51,966 nucleotides of DNA from Endobugula sp047636495 (GTDB lineage Bacteria; Pseudomonadota; Gammaproteobacteria; Pseudomonadales; Cellvibrionaceae). The position numbers were made by a program, and so were the translations under genes. Shown here one piece after another: positions 26,914 through 36,408 of this stretch (position 1 is its first letter; each line of letters begins with the position of its first letter). The notes under the pieces were generated by a model, which ran no database searches, was not told the DNA's origin, and saw nothing but the letters and a program-made list of their open reading frames with translations. The DNA lies in NCBI GenBank assembly GCA_047636495.1, contig JBLILH010000021.1:1-51966 (forward strand). The letters are read 5' to 3'.

Positions 26914-27168
26914 TTATCTCCGATAAACGTGTTTTCTAATATGGTGGTGAGTTTATGATGCATTGTAGCCGATACCAGTGCATCAATGTGCAGATGATAC
27001 ATTTGTGTTGATACTGTGTAAGCTGCTGAGCCGGTAAATGATATGCATGCTGCTGAGTACAAGTTTATATAGGCGCTTTGATGGCATCATTGGTGCATTA
27101 ATTTTATAATGGGCTTTGGCCTTTTCACTCTTGCCTGTCACCACTGACCTTACCCTCTGGATGTTGTT

Positions 27169-27495
27169 ATGAAAAAAAATAGCCGGCTTGTCTACTCTAC
27201 CGTCACTGGGCGCGTAGATGAAGATAAAACAACGTCTGTATTATCTTCATCTGATGACGGTGTTGTGCGTATTCATCGCGAAACAAAGGGACGCAAAGGG
27301 AGTGGCGTTAGTGTGATCAAAGGTTTGGGATTAGACGATAAAGCACTCAAATCTCTTGCGAAAACACTTAAGCAAAAAATGGGCGTGGGTGGGAGCGTAA
27401 AAGCGGGGGTTATCGAAATCCAGAGCGATCAGCGAGAGACGCTAAAAACATTATTAGAACCCATGGGACACACTGTCAAATTAGCGGGCTCTTAG
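27169..27495 (+). CDS. yciH: YciH / SUI1 (eIF1-like) translation factor
   Basis: A 108-aa protein of the SUI1 family. The core reads VRIHRETKGRKGSGVSVIKG, and the C-terminal part matches YciH (KAGVIEIQSDQRETLKTLLE). YciH relatives resemble eIF1 and affect start-codon fidelity in E. coli under stress. The length matches E. coli (108 aa). It is a single gene. A TATAAT at 27,105-27,110 lies 58 bases upstream, but its -35 is weak. Confidence 0.93.
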   Translation: MKKNSRLVYSTVTGRVDEDKTTSVLSSSDDGVVRIHRETKGRKGSGVSVIKGLGLDDKALKSLAKTLKQKMGVGGSVKAGVIEIQSDQRETLKTLLEPMGHTVKLAGS

Positions 27496-27841
27496 ACGCT
27501 TCTCTGCAGCTTTTGTTGGCGCGATCAACTCACCCCACCATTTTAGCTCTCCTCTTAAACTCACCTATCATGCCCTTCTTTCGGTCTTTTTCTCACCCCT
27601 GCTAGGTATGGGTTTGATCAATGCTTGTTTTGGACAAACGGTAACAAAATAATGGCGATTAAATCGAAGACCATACGATAAAAAGCGACGAAATGGCAGC
27701 GACAAAAGAAATAATGACCCGCAAGATAGGCAATAGGCATAGCTGGCCTAGTACTTGCTAAATATATTACAAGAGGCAGCTAAGGCTCGCTAAACGACAA
27801 TTTTCTGACTAACGCTTGGTTGGTAATCTAGAGGTTTTATA
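27496..27841. other. Spacer, nothing recognised
   Basis: About 345 bases between yciH and the next gene. There is no clear hairpin terminator after yciH, and no repeats or frames of note. Confidence 0.4.
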
Positions 27842-28393
27842 ATGGACACACAGGTTTTATGGCAACTTTTCGACACCTCGGCCAAAATGGGTATCGGGGC
27901 ATTAGTCAGCGTAATATTGATGATGCTCGTAATGAACAGACGGCAATCTTCACAAAAGACTCACCAGCACCCTGATCAGCGACGATTGATGATACTAGAA
28001 GGGATATCGACCGATGTCGGTAATCTGAGTCATGTCTTCGCCAAATATTCTGCACTAGTTATTGAGTCTGTTCACCATGGTAGCCACTGGCCAGAAGCGC
28101 GAAAAAAAGAATTAGAGGTGGTTAATCACGAGCTGGTCAGAGAGTTTAAAAAATTATCTGACGCGGAATCAAAATTATTAATGCTCGGCGAAAAAGCCTT
28201 GGAGAAGACCTTACGTTTATACGCGGCGAAAATTGCTAACTTTAGACGGCAAGTCTATGTCGGCAGAACTGATATGAAAGACGAAACGATTATTGCGATG
28301 AAAAAAGATATTAACTTACTCCGTGAGCAGTTTTATGAATTCTTAAGCAAGAAGTACGATCGCCTACTCAGCGGCACGACTACTGCGCGATAG
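27842..28393 (+). CDS. Membrane-anchored helical protein, unknown
   Basis: A 183-aa protein with one N-terminal membrane segment (about residues 14-33, KMGIGALVSVILMMLVMNRR) and a long charged helical remainder, including HELVREFKKLSDAESKLLML. GAGG lies seven bases before the ATG, and a bidirectional terminator follows. The fold suggests a bitopic coiled-coil protein facing the cytoplasm, but I do not recognise the family. Confidence 0.6.
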   Translation: MDTQVLWQLFDTSAKMGIGALVSVILMMLVMNRRQSSQKTHQHPDQRRLMILEGISTDVGNLSHVFAKYSALVIESVHHGSHWPEARKKELEVVNHELVREFKKLSDAESKLLMLGEKALEKTLRLYAAKIANFRRQVYVGRTDMKDETIIAMKKDINLLREQFYEFLSKKYDRLLSGTTTAR

Positions 28394-28429
28394 CAGAGGG
28401 CCTAGCACGTAACCACAACGAAAACTCAG

Positions 28430-28466
28430 ACGTAAAAAAAGCGCACATTGGCGCTTTTTTTTACGT
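28430..28466. terminator. Bidirectional terminator between the 183-aa gene and accA
   Basis: ACGTAAAAAAAGCGC (28,430-28,444) pairs with GCGCTTTTTTTTACGT (28,451-28,466) around a six-base loop, with a U-run in both directions. It serves the convergent genes on each side. Confidence 0.9.
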
Positions 28467-28483
28467 TAAAGAATGTAATGGTA

Positions 28484-29434
28484 TTAGTTACCGTAACTCA
28501 TCAGGCGCTGGTAGCGTTTTTCTAGTAGCTCATCCAGTGGCTGCGCCATTAGCTCGTCAACCTGAGCAATTAAGCGACCTTGTAAGTTTAATGACATCTC
28601 ATCAATATTACGATGCGCCCCGCCTAATGGCTCGGGAATAGTTTCGTCTACAATACCCAATTCCTCTAACACCTTAGACGTTACCCCCATGGCTTCTGCC
28701 GCCAATGGGGCTTTATCTACGGTCTTCCAAATGATGTTAGCGCAGCCTTCGGGCGAAATAACAAAGTAAGTAGAGTACTGCAGCATATTCAACTGATCAC
28801 CCACGCCGATCGCTAATGCGCCACCCGACGACCCTTCACCAATAACAGTACAAATAATCGGTGTACGTAAACGGGACATGACCGCTAGATTTTGTGCTAT
28901 CGCTTCACTGATCCCACGCTCTTCGCTATCAATACCTGGATATGCTCCAGGGGTGTCGATAAGGGTTAGCACGGGCATTTTAAAACGTTCGGCCATTTCC
29001 ATTAGACGTAAGGCTTTGCGATAGCCCTCTGGTTTTGGCATGCCAAAGTTGCGCCTCACTTTTTCGCTAACACTGCGGCCTTTTTCTTCACCGATGATCA
29101 TTACTGGTTTGCCATCTAGCCGAGCAACGCCACCCACGATCGCATGATCATCACCAAAGTGCCGGTCGCCATGAAGCTCATCCCAGTCGGTAAAAATACG
29201 CTGAATATAATCTGTTGTGTAAGGACGCTGTGGATGTCGAGCCACTTTTACCACGTTCCAGGCACTTAAGTTTGAATAAATACTTTCAGTCAGTTTTGTG
29301 CTTTTTTCGCGCAGCTTGCTGATTTCTTCTGTGATATTGAGTTCGTTGTCATTACCGACCAACTGTAACTCTTCGATTTTACCTTCGAGATCAGCAATAG
29401 GTTGTTCAAAATCGAGATAGTTTGGGTTCATCAC
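28484..29434 (-). CDS. accA: Acetyl-CoA carboxylase carboxyltransferase subunit alpha
   Basis: A 316-aa protein that with AccD transfers the carboxyl group from biotin to acetyl-CoA, the first committed step of fatty acid synthesis. The N-terminus NYLDFEQPIADLEGKI and the crotonase-fold segments (LTLIDTPGAYPGIDSEERG, GEGSSGGALAIGVGD) are typical; E. coli AccA is 319 aa. There are two adjacent start Mets, and the second is as likely. It is not adjacent to dnaE as in E. coli. It ends at a bidirectional terminator. Confidence 0.97.
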   Translation of the reverse strand: MMNPNYLDFEQPIADLEGKIEELQLVGNDNELNITEEISKLREKSTKLTESIYSNLSAWNVVKVARHPQRPYTTDYIQRIFTDWDELHGDRHFGDDHAIVGGVARLDGKPVMIIGEEKGRSVSEKVRRNFGMPKPEGYRKALRLMEMAERFKMPVLTLIDTPGAYPGIDSEERGISEAIAQNLAVMSRLRTPIICTVIGEGSSGGALAIGVGDQLNMLQYSTYFVISPEGCANIIWKTVDKAPLAAEAMGVTSKVLEELGIVDETIPEPLGGAHRNIDEMSLNLQGRLIAQVDELMAQPLDELLEKRYQRLMSYGN

Positions 29435-29639
29435 TTACTCAGTTGTTCGTTGTTATAAGAGGTATTGCTGCATAAAACCAGCAATCAATATGTGCATAAG
29501 ATACGCTAAAGCGACGATTTAGTCGAGTCAGATCGTTGCTTTTATGGGGCAAATATAATGTGAATATAACGTCTTTATAGTGCACATATAATTTCAATGT
29601 TTATCCGCTTGGCAAAGCACCGGAGAATAACCACTGTCG

Positions 29640-30785
29640 TTATGACTGCCCACTATTAAGAGGATAAACTGCCGTTTGCTGGTAACCCGTATGCACGGTC
29701 ATTAAACCCGCCCACTCACGGTCAAGCAGTGCATCGCCGCTGTCCATTAATAAAGGGCGGTGCACTAACTCGGCCAATTTGCTAGGGGTGATTAGAACAA
29801 CCGTATTGTGCTGGGTAATACGCCGCAACACTTTGGCACTGATCTGCTGATTACCACGACCAATAATATGTCCCTGCCCGCCAATCGCCGTAATCAGCAG
29901 TTTAGCGGGGTGGTGAGGATATTGCTCTAGTAACAAGGATTCTAAACAGAGGGCGCTAACATCCATAGCGATAACCTCTCGACCCAAAACCACATCTACA
30001 CCTAGTAATGTATTCGGCAAATGTAGTTCATCCATAATGGCTTTAGGTGTGGTGCCACAACCGATGATATACAGTGTTTCATTATCCATATCATCGACAA
30101 CACCTGCGGCAATTTCTAATTGGATTTCGTCTTCATTTTGCCGCCCGGAATTTTTTACCTGCTGCACATAACGTTGATCGTTTGGAACACGTAGTTCACC
30201 ATAATAGCGAGAATTTAATTGACCTGCCCGTAAGGCTTCTTCGTCGATATCGCGGACTTCTTGAATACCTGTCGAGACCACGTCATTATCTATTAACAAA
30301 TGTAACACCTCTGCTGCCGCTTGGGGCGAGACGGCATAAACACCTGAGTGCATTTTGACACCCGCAGGAATCCCCAAGACTAATAGTGCTTCGTTGCGAC
30401 TCGATTGGCAGGCATTTACCACATTGCGGGCAGTCCCGTCACCCCCCGCAAATAATAATAGATCGATACCTGCATCAATTAGCTGTGTTACTAAGCGCTC
30501 GGTATCTTTTGCCGTAGTGTGTTGAGCCTCTATTTCGCCGACTACGGTGACTGCGAACCCATGTTGTTTAAGTAAATCTTCCCCCATTTTTGATGGCGCT
30601 GTTAGCCAGCGGACTTTACTGGCCTTTTCCCCTAGCTTTGCCAAAGTAACGGCCACCCGTGAAGAAGATAGGCATTGCCCTCCCTGGGACAACACCTCAT
30701 CGATATCAATATTATCGCTACCTTTTAAAGCCATTGGGCCGCCGATACCGGCATAAGGGTTAATCACTAAACCAATTGTTAACAT
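29640..30785 (-). CDS. ATP-NAD kinase family protein (AcoX-like)
   Basis: A 381-aa protein starting MLTIGLVINPYAGIGG with the diacylglycerol/NAD-kinase-type motif LLFAGGDGTARN. It belongs to the ATP-NAD kinase family often annotated as AcoX or COG3199; its substrate is not established, and the canonical NAD kinase is a different, shorter protein. I chose the second Met (two codons in) because AGG then has proper spacing. It lies 69 bases downstream of pdxB on the same strand and may be part of an ilvA-pdxB unit. Confidence 0.8.
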   Translation of the reverse strand: MLTIGLVINPYAGIGGPMALKGSDNIDIDEVLSQGGQCLSSSRVAVTLAKLGEKASKVRWLTAPSKMGEDLLKQHGFAVTVVGEIEAQHTTAKDTERLVTQLIDAGIDLLLFAGGDGTARNVVNACQSSRNEALLVLGIPAGVKMHSGVYAVSPQAAAEVLHLLIDNDVVSTGIQEVRDIDEEALRAGQLNSRYYGELRVPNDQRYVQQVKNSGRQNEDEIQLEIAAGVVDDMDNETLYIIGCGTTPKAIMDELHLPNTLLGVDVVLGREVIAMDVSALCLESLLLEQYPHHPAKLLITAIGGQGHIIGRGNQQISAKVLRRITQHNTVVLITPSKLAELVHRPLLMDSGDALLDREWAGLMTVHTGYQQTAVYPLNSGQS

Positions 30786-30854
30786 ACACATTACCTAACA
30801 TTCATCAGACGCCGAAACCAACGATTATCATGGTTTTACCTGTCCGTTCACTAC

Positions 30855-32045
30855 TTATGATTTCGCTCCCAGCAACGCTAGCCACTCGGCCACTGGCGAA
30901 CACTGGGCCACATCGGGAAATATAAAGTGAGAATACTCGCGGCGCACCGGATAGTCTTTTCTCATCCGATCAAAATGCATCGCCATGCTGTGGCCGCTAC
31001 TGTTCCACTCACGTAAACGCGTGTCATCGTTCATAATTGGGTATGCCGCTAACAACACTGCATTTAAAATAGCTGCGGGTGATGATTCTTGGTTTGGCAC
31101 TGCTTTAGTTACTGCCTTAGTTACTGCCTTAGTTACTGTCTGAGGTACTGTCTTAAACGCTATCTCTGGCAGCAATGCGATTTGGGTATTGACGATGGTT
31201 GACACATCAATACCGGGAGTCACGCCTAAAGACTGACATAACTGCTGAAACACCATCACCGTGCCCTGCTCTTTACCCTCTAAGCTATGGCCCGCTATAT
31301 GAGGTGTGGCGATATCGACTAACGTCAGTAACGCTTCAGCAATATCGGGTTCGTTTTCCCACACATCTAGGGCAACACGGATATCTTTTTTCTGGCGCAA
31401 ACGGTTGATCAACGCTTGATTATCAATCACTGCGCCACGCCCCGCACTAATTAATAAAGTATCGGGGCGCAACTGGTTTAACTCATGCGCGCCTAAAAGA
31501 TGATAAGTAGGAAACTTGCCTGTCTTCGTTAAGGGTGCATGGGAGGTGATGATATCAGCTTGCAGAAGCTCTTCAAGAGAAACCAAGTCAGGGTTATCTT
31601 GCTCGGATAAAAAAGGATCGTAAACGTGGCAATTAACCCCCAAGGCTTTTAAGCGCCGATACACTCGCCCACCCACATTGCCGCAGCCAATAATACCCAC
31701 TGTTAGCTGCATCCATTCCGGCGACAATTGCGCCATAGCACTTAAAGCATATTGGACGACCGCATTTGCATTACAACCCGGCGCATTTGCCCAAGGAATA
31801 GAGCGGCTATTCAAGTAATCGACATCCAAATGATCGGTGCCTATGGTGCAAGTCCCTACAAATTTAACACTGGAACCACTCAATAATACCTGATCAACAT
31901 TCAGCGTAGAACGGGTGATCAATGCATCAACACCCTCTAGCTCGGCCTCACTGATAGTGCGGCCAGAATATATAGCGACTTCTCCAAGACTGGAGAACAG
32001 TTCTTCAAATAACAATATTTGGCTATCGCCCAGAATCTTCATCAT
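30855..32045 (-). CDS. pdxB: Erythronate-4-phosphate dehydrogenase
   Basis: A 396-aa D-2-hydroxyacid dehydrogenase-fold enzyme of vitamin B6 (PLP) synthesis. The N-terminus MKILGDSQ matches PdxB. The nucleotide motif is GIIGCGNVGGRV, and catalytic residues sit in SAGRGAVID (Arg), ENEPD (Glu) and TPHIAGHS (His). The C-terminal PdxB dimerisation domain follows a linker with three repeats of VTKA (VTKAVTKAVTKAV, 12-bp DNA repeats). It starts at the first of two Met codons; the second fits homologues as well. It is 48 bases after ilvA on the same strand. Confidence 0.95.
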   Translation of the reverse strand: MMKILGDSQILLFEELFSSLGEVAIYSGRTISEAELEGVDALITRSTLNVDQVLLSGSSVKFVGTCTIGTDHLDVDYLNSRSIPWANAPGCNANAVVQYALSAMAQLSPEWMQLTVGIIGCGNVGGRVYRRLKALGVNCHVYDPFLSEQDNPDLVSLEELLQADIITSHAPLTKTGKFPTYHLLGAHELNQLRPDTLLISAGRGAVIDNQALINRLRQKKDIRVALDVWENEPDIAEALLTLVDIATPHIAGHSLEGKEQGTVMVFQQLCQSLGVTPGIDVSTIVNTQIALLPEIAFKTVPQTVTKAVTKAVTKAVPNQESSPAAILNAVLLAAYPIMNDDTRLREWNSSGHSMAMHFDRMRKDYPVRREYSHFIFPDVAQCSPVAEWLALLGAKS

Positions 32046-32093
32046 AAATCCCTACTATTTTACAAAATTGAACGTCGACGATACCGTAACAAG

Positions 32094-33650
32094 TTAACGT
32101 AAAAAGCGTTGGTAACACAGATTATCGGTTTCTTCGGTAAATTGATAATTCAATTGTTCAAGATATGTCGAAAATTCAGCGGCATCCTCCTCTGCCACTT
32201 CGATCCCCGCTAACACGTTACCTATGGCTGCGCCCTGATTACGATAGTGAAATAAACTGATATTCCACTTAGCACCTAATGTTTCTAAAAATCGTAACAG
32301 TGCACCGGGGTATTCTGGAAAATCAAAACGAAATAAACGCTCTTTAATCACCGCACCCGGTTGCCCCCCCACCATATAACGAATGTGTAACTTAGCAAGT
32401 TCGTTATTAGAAATATCACTAAAGTTATAGCCACATTCTGTTAGATGTGACGTAAGCTGCTGTAATTCCTCGTCACCGTTACGCAGGCCCACACCGACGA
32501 AAATTTCAGCCGTTTTAGCATCGGTATAACGATAATTAAACTCGGTGATTGGTCGACCACTTAACGCCTTACAAAACGCCTTAAAACTGCCTTTTTGTTC
32601 AGGTAATGTCACCGCTAGCAAGGCTTCATTTTTTTGTCCTAGGGCGGTGCGCTCGGCCACATAACGTAAGGTATTAAAATTTAAATTAGCGCCTGATAAT
32701 ATACCCGCTAACTGTAAACCTGTCGCTTGATTGGTCTCGCACCATTTTTTCATGCCGGCTAATGCCAACGCGCCCGACGGTTCGGAAATTGCCCGCATAG
32801 CGACAAAAATATCTTGCATGGCCGCACAAATTTCATCACTCGATACGGTCACTATGCCATCACAGTGTTGCGACGCCACGCGAAAGGTTTCTTTACCCAT
32901 GCGCTTAACAGCCACACCATCGGCAAAGCTTCCTACGTAATCTAAGTCGACGGGTTCTTTGGCTTTCATGGCCGCCGCAAAGCACGCACTATCTTCTGCC
33001 TCAACCGCGATCACTTTTATTTTAGGGTTAACCGTTTTAATGTATACCGACATCCCCGCCATTAAACCGCCACCACCGACAGGGATAAACACGACATCGA
33101 CATTAGGTAACTGCTCTAACAATTCTCTAGCGACGGTTCCTTGCCCGATAATGACGCCTTCATCATCAAATGGAGGCACGAATACCGCGCCCTCTTTTTT
33201 AGCTAACTCAAGTGCGAAGGCATTGGCCGTATCGAAGTTATTGCCATGAATAATAACGTCTCCACCATAGCCTTTTACCGCATCCACCTTAATTTGCGGG
33301 GTAGTACTTGGCATCACAATGCGTGCATTGTGCCCTAGGTGAGTCGCACTATAGGCTAAACCTTGCGCATGATTACCAGCGGATGCGGTCACTACCTGAG
33401 AATGTTTTGGCAGCGTTTGCAATCGATTAAAGGCACCGCGCAACTTAAAGGAATATACCGGCTGCTGATCTTCACGTTTTAACCACATAGTACAGCCATA
33501 TTTAGCGCCTATTTGCCCGACGCAAGTTACATCTGTGACCTTCGCTAGCGGCTCCATATTGGCTTTTTTAATTGCTTTCACGTAATCCTCAGCACTTAAG
33601 TCGCTAGTCTTTCTCTTTCTAGACAATCTCTTCAGTAATGCTCGTATCAT
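32094..33650 (-). CDS. ilvA: Threonine deaminase, biosynthetic
   Basis: A 518-aa PLP enzyme converting threonine to 2-oxobutyrate for isoleucine synthesis. PLP lysine is Lys69 in YSFKLRGAFN, and the phosphate-binding glycine loop is PVGGGGLMAG. Two C-terminal ACT-like regulatory domains (from about residue 340) mark the isoleucine-inhibited biosynthetic form; E. coli IlvA is 514 aa. Upstream lie a leader peptide rich in Ile codons and a terminator hairpin, so expression is probably attenuation-controlled. pdxB follows on the same strand. Confidence 0.97.
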   Translation of the reverse strand: MIRALLKRLSRKRKTSDLSAEDYVKAIKKANMEPLAKVTDVTCVGQIGAKYGCTMWLKREDQQPVYSFKLRGAFNRLQTLPKHSQVVTASAGNHAQGLAYSATHLGHNARIVMPSTTPQIKVDAVKGYGGDVIIHGNNFDTANAFALELAKKEGAVFVPPFDDEGVIIGQGTVARELLEQLPNVDVVFIPVGGGGLMAGMSVYIKTVNPKIKVIAVEAEDSACFAAAMKAKEPVDLDYVGSFADGVAVKRMGKETFRVASQHCDGIVTVSSDEICAAMQDIFVAMRAISEPSGALALAGMKKWCETNQATGLQLAGILSGANLNFNTLRYVAERTALGQKNEALLAVTLPEQKGSFKAFCKALSGRPITEFNYRYTDAKTAEIFVGVGLRNGDEELQQLTSHLTECGYNFSDISNNELAKLHIRYMVGGQPGAVIKERLFRFDFPEYPGALLRFLETLGAKWNISLFHYRNQGAAIGNVLAGIEVAEEDAAEFSTYLEQLNYQFTEETDNLCYQRFLR

Positions 33651-33842
33651 TTTATTTCTCTATCACTCGCTGTATTTTTCTATATTCTCTAGATAACGTT
33701 CTAGAAAGTGGTATAAGTCGCCCTCTACTCAGTCAGTGCTCTATACGATTTTCTGTATAGGGTTATTTACCGAACCGGATATCTTCACGCGAGATTGCCC
33801 GCCGACAACCTATATGCACCTTTTTATACGCACCTTAAAAAC

Positions 33843-33875
33843 AAAAAACCCTCGGACTTTTCAGTACGAGGGTTT
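33843..33875 (-). terminator. Attenuator terminator of ilvA
   Basis: On the minus strand AAACCCTCGTAC pairs with GTCCGAGGGTTT (one mismatch) around TGAAAA, followed by a U-run (33,843-33,848). It lies 30 bases after the leader-peptide stop and about 190 before the ilvA start. This is the expected geometry of transcription attenuation. Confidence 0.8.
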
Positions 33876-33904
33876 ATTAGCCGCAAAAGCGTTGCGCAAC
33901 CAAT

Positions 33905-33970
33905 TCACCCCGCAGCGATAATAATCGCAGCGGTGATAATAATGGCTTGCACTAGTGTTGTTCTTCTCAT
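33905..33970 (-). CDS. Ilv leader peptide (attenuator), 21 aa
   Basis: The frame ATG to TGA encodes MRRTTLVQA then IIITAAIIIAAG: six Ile codons in two groups of three, plus Thr, Val and Leu codons. When charged tRNA-Ile is scarce, ribosomes would stall on the Ile codons and prevent formation of the downstream terminator at 33,843-33,875. This resembles ilvL of enterobacteria in principle. There is no Shine-Dalgarno; a good promoter (33,977-34,005) would start transcription at the A of this ATG, so it may be a leaderless message. Confidence 0.75.
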   Translation of the reverse strand: MRRTTLVQAIIITAAIIIAAG

Positions 33971-33976
33971 ATGAGC

Positions 33977-34005
33977 ATTGTAGTGTGAAAACGCCTGTAT
34001 GACAA
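33977..34005 (-). promoter_or_regulatory. Predicted sigma-70 promoter of the ilv leader
   Basis: On the minus strand TTGTCA (34,005-34,000), exactly 17 bases, then TACAAT (33,982-33,977). The predicted start, six to seven bases after the -10, falls at or within one base of the leader-peptide ATG (33,970). Confidence 0.7.
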
Positions 34006-35331
34006 ACGTTGATGACGCTACGTAAGACTCTTTATAGCGACAACATACGTTTTATAGGGGTTCACTCGGCAAGCAAAAAGCATTCATACGTGAGAAATAC
34101 CATCTTCATCATAAGGCAGGTAGCGTGGCGACTGAAGCATTGCTCGTACTCGCACCAATAATGTAAGCCAACCAACCCACATTAACAATCACAATCACAG
34201 CGTGCACCTAAAATAGTGTGACTAATAGTGTGACTAATAGCGTGACTACAGATCGGCTAAAATCGGTACGTATGGGCATACCTTTGCGTTTAAAACCGGC
34301 CAAGGTAGTTGACGTCTGATACGAATAGAACTGATTGGGACAATTCAAAATGAACCAAGTTCGATACGGCATCGATATTTAACCATGTAAGCCGAACATA
34401 AAGAAAGCGACACGCCAAGACAGCATAGTGGCTATGCCATAATAAACGCCGACATCCATTTACGCCAATACACCGAAAATCAGATGCTGCCTTAGTAGAA
34501 GGTGCATTGACTAATATATTTAGCCCTCACAAGACTCGCCTCATGCAAAATTTCATACATACGGTCATAGAAAGCGGACTGTCCTGCGCTTCGCAGCGAG
34601 GTAGATCACACAAATTCCATACGAAATCGAACCACCCAAAATTTAGGCGAAAAAGTTAGCCGCAGTATTTTTAAGCCCATAAATAATGAGACGTCGATTT
34701 TCGTTAGACAACACATGCATTATTTCATAGATAATGACTGAGCCACCGCACTATTGATAGCGACTTATAGAGTCAGCGGACTATCATGTGCATTGATTCG
34801 TCACCCGGTAATCTCCATGATGTTAATGCAACCCTTTTTGAAGAGTGCTCTTCCTTGTTAGGGGAATCCATTGAGGTGGGGAGGAACATACACGGCCCTA
34901 TGTTACAGAACTAAGAAATAGCGGCTTATGCCGCTATTTCTAATCGAGGATATTAATACACGATTAACCGTTTGACATCACGCCAATAGTTATACGGATT
35001 TCGTGTGCTGAGTACATGACATGAGGATCTTTGATCACTTTGTGATTGACTACAAAGAGCTTTGGATGCCCGTTGCGTTACCAAAAAAAATTGCAGTGTT
35101 AACAAGGTATCGCCGGAAATAATCGTCTAATAATGGCCGCTTAAGTGACTTCTGGAGCATTAACCCCTAGAATTCAATGCTTCGCTAACGCCTTTGACGT
35201 TAACAGCGATCAACATACTTGCCCCATTGCGGTCTAATTATCTTGGCACACAGCCCCTAAAAAGAATCACACCTGCTCTAGAAAGACGACTACCTCGTTA
35301 AAATCAATCGTCTTGCGTGAACGATTGGCCA
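34006..35331. other. 1.3-kb spacer upstream of the ilv leader
   Basis: No gene was recognised. It contains a short tandem repeat (GTGTGACTAATA-type, about 34,216-34,250) and a perfect 11-bp hairpin GAAATAGCGGC/GCCGCTATTTC at 34,915-34,940 that could be a terminator or a palindromic repeat. A stretch near 34,560-34,690 (TACTGCGGCTAA... on the minus strand) vaguely resembles the CTAGGAG MITE. The rest looks like decayed DNA. Confidence 0.5.
34915..34940. repeat. Perfect 11-bp hairpin
   Basis: GAAATAGCGGC, loop TTAT, GCCGCTATTTC. There is no long U-run on either side and no adjacent gene end, so its role is unclear; it may mark the 3' end of a lost gene. Confidence 0.7.
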
Positions 35332-36396
35332 CTAACTATATCCACCGTTTTCAAGATTATCCGATTGCTCTAACGGCACTAGTGCGCGCACTAGCTTGCG
35401 CATATCTAGCCGACCAACGGGCTGACCATCCTTCATCACACGATAGTTAAGTGCGGTGTCGCCCTCCGACAATGCAATCACCGATTCTAAGGTGTCATCA
35501 TGATCAATATCGTCGTTAAACTGACCCGAAGCGTCTGAGCTTGGAGACATAACTGAACGAACCCTTAGTACACGAGCGCGGTTAATATCACTCACAAAAT
35601 CTTCGATATAAGGGTCAGCGGGGTTAAGCAGGATATGTTGTGGCTCACCTTGCTGAACGACAAAACCGTCCTTAAGAATAACCAGATGATCGGCTAGTTT
35701 CAGGGCCTCATCTAAATCGTGAGTGATAAACACGATGGTCTTCTTCAACTCAACTTGCAACTCGTTTAATAGATTTTGCATATCGGTGCGGATTAGCGGA
35801 TCAAGTGCAGAGAACGCCTCATCCATTAACATAATGTCGGAGTTACTGGTGAGTGCGCGCGCGATACCCACCCGCTGCTGCATTCCGCCCGATAGCTGAT
35901 GAGGGTACTGATCACCTTGCCCCTGCAGCCCAACGCGGTCAATCCACTTAAGCGCCTCACTCGCATATTGACGTTCGTTCTGTCCGTCGACCCACGGGGC
36001 TAAACCTGCATTTTGTAACACGGTCCGATGTGGTAGCAACGCGAATTTTTGGAACACCATAGACATTTTATGCTGTCGCAGGTGCCGAAGCTGTTTGTCG
36101 CTATACTCCAATATGTTGTCGCCGTCGACCCATACCTCGCCGGCTGTCGGCTCAATAAGCCTATTAATGTGCCGGATAAGCGTGGACTTACCGGATCCTG
36201 ACAGCCCCATAATCACCGTCGTTTTTCCGGTGGGCACATCGACGTTAATATTATTTAAGCCCAGTACATGGTTGTGCTCTTCCAAGAGCGCAATCTTACT
36301 GACACCCTCGTTGACCAATTGCAGTGCTGGCTGAGGGTCGTCTCCGAAAATCTTGTAAAGATTACGAATCGAGATCTTGATTTCTGTATCGTTCAT
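35332..36396 (-). CDS. proV: Glycine betaine/proline ABC transporter ATPase
   Basis: A 354-aa ATPase energising betaine uptake. Walker A is GLSGSGKST (64-72), the signature LSGGMQQR (168-175), Walker B IMLMDEAFSALD. The N-terminal NLYKIFGDDPQPAL is typical of ProV. After about residue 265 comes a shortened CBS region (E. coli ProV is 400 aa). The start is an ATG 12 bases after proW ends, so the two are coupled. It is the third gene of proX-proW-proV. Confidence 0.95.
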   Translation of the reverse strand: MNDTEIKISIRNLYKIFGDDPQPALQLVNEGVSKIALLEEHNHVLGLNNINVDVPTGKTTVIMGLSGSGKSTLIRHINRLIEPTAGEVWVDGDNILEYSDKQLRHLRQHKMSMVFQKFALLPHRTVLQNAGLAPWVDGQNERQYASEALKWIDRVGLQGQGDQYPHQLSGGMQQRVGIARALTSNSDIMLMDEAFSALDPLIRTDMQNLLNELQVELKKTIVFITHDLDEALKLADHLVILKDGFVVQQGEPQHILLNPADPYIEDFVSDINRARVLRVRSVMSPSSDASGQFNDDIDHDDTLESVIALSEGDTALNYRVMKDGQPVGRLDMRKLVRALVPLEQSDNLENGGYS

Positions 36397-36408
36397 AGCT
36401 GTTCCCTA

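Noticed and set aside
34560..34690. Weak resemblance to the CTAGGAG MITE
   Set aside because: Only a few short blocks match (TACTGCGG..., CTCGCTGCGA); the ends are not recognisable, so I do not call it.
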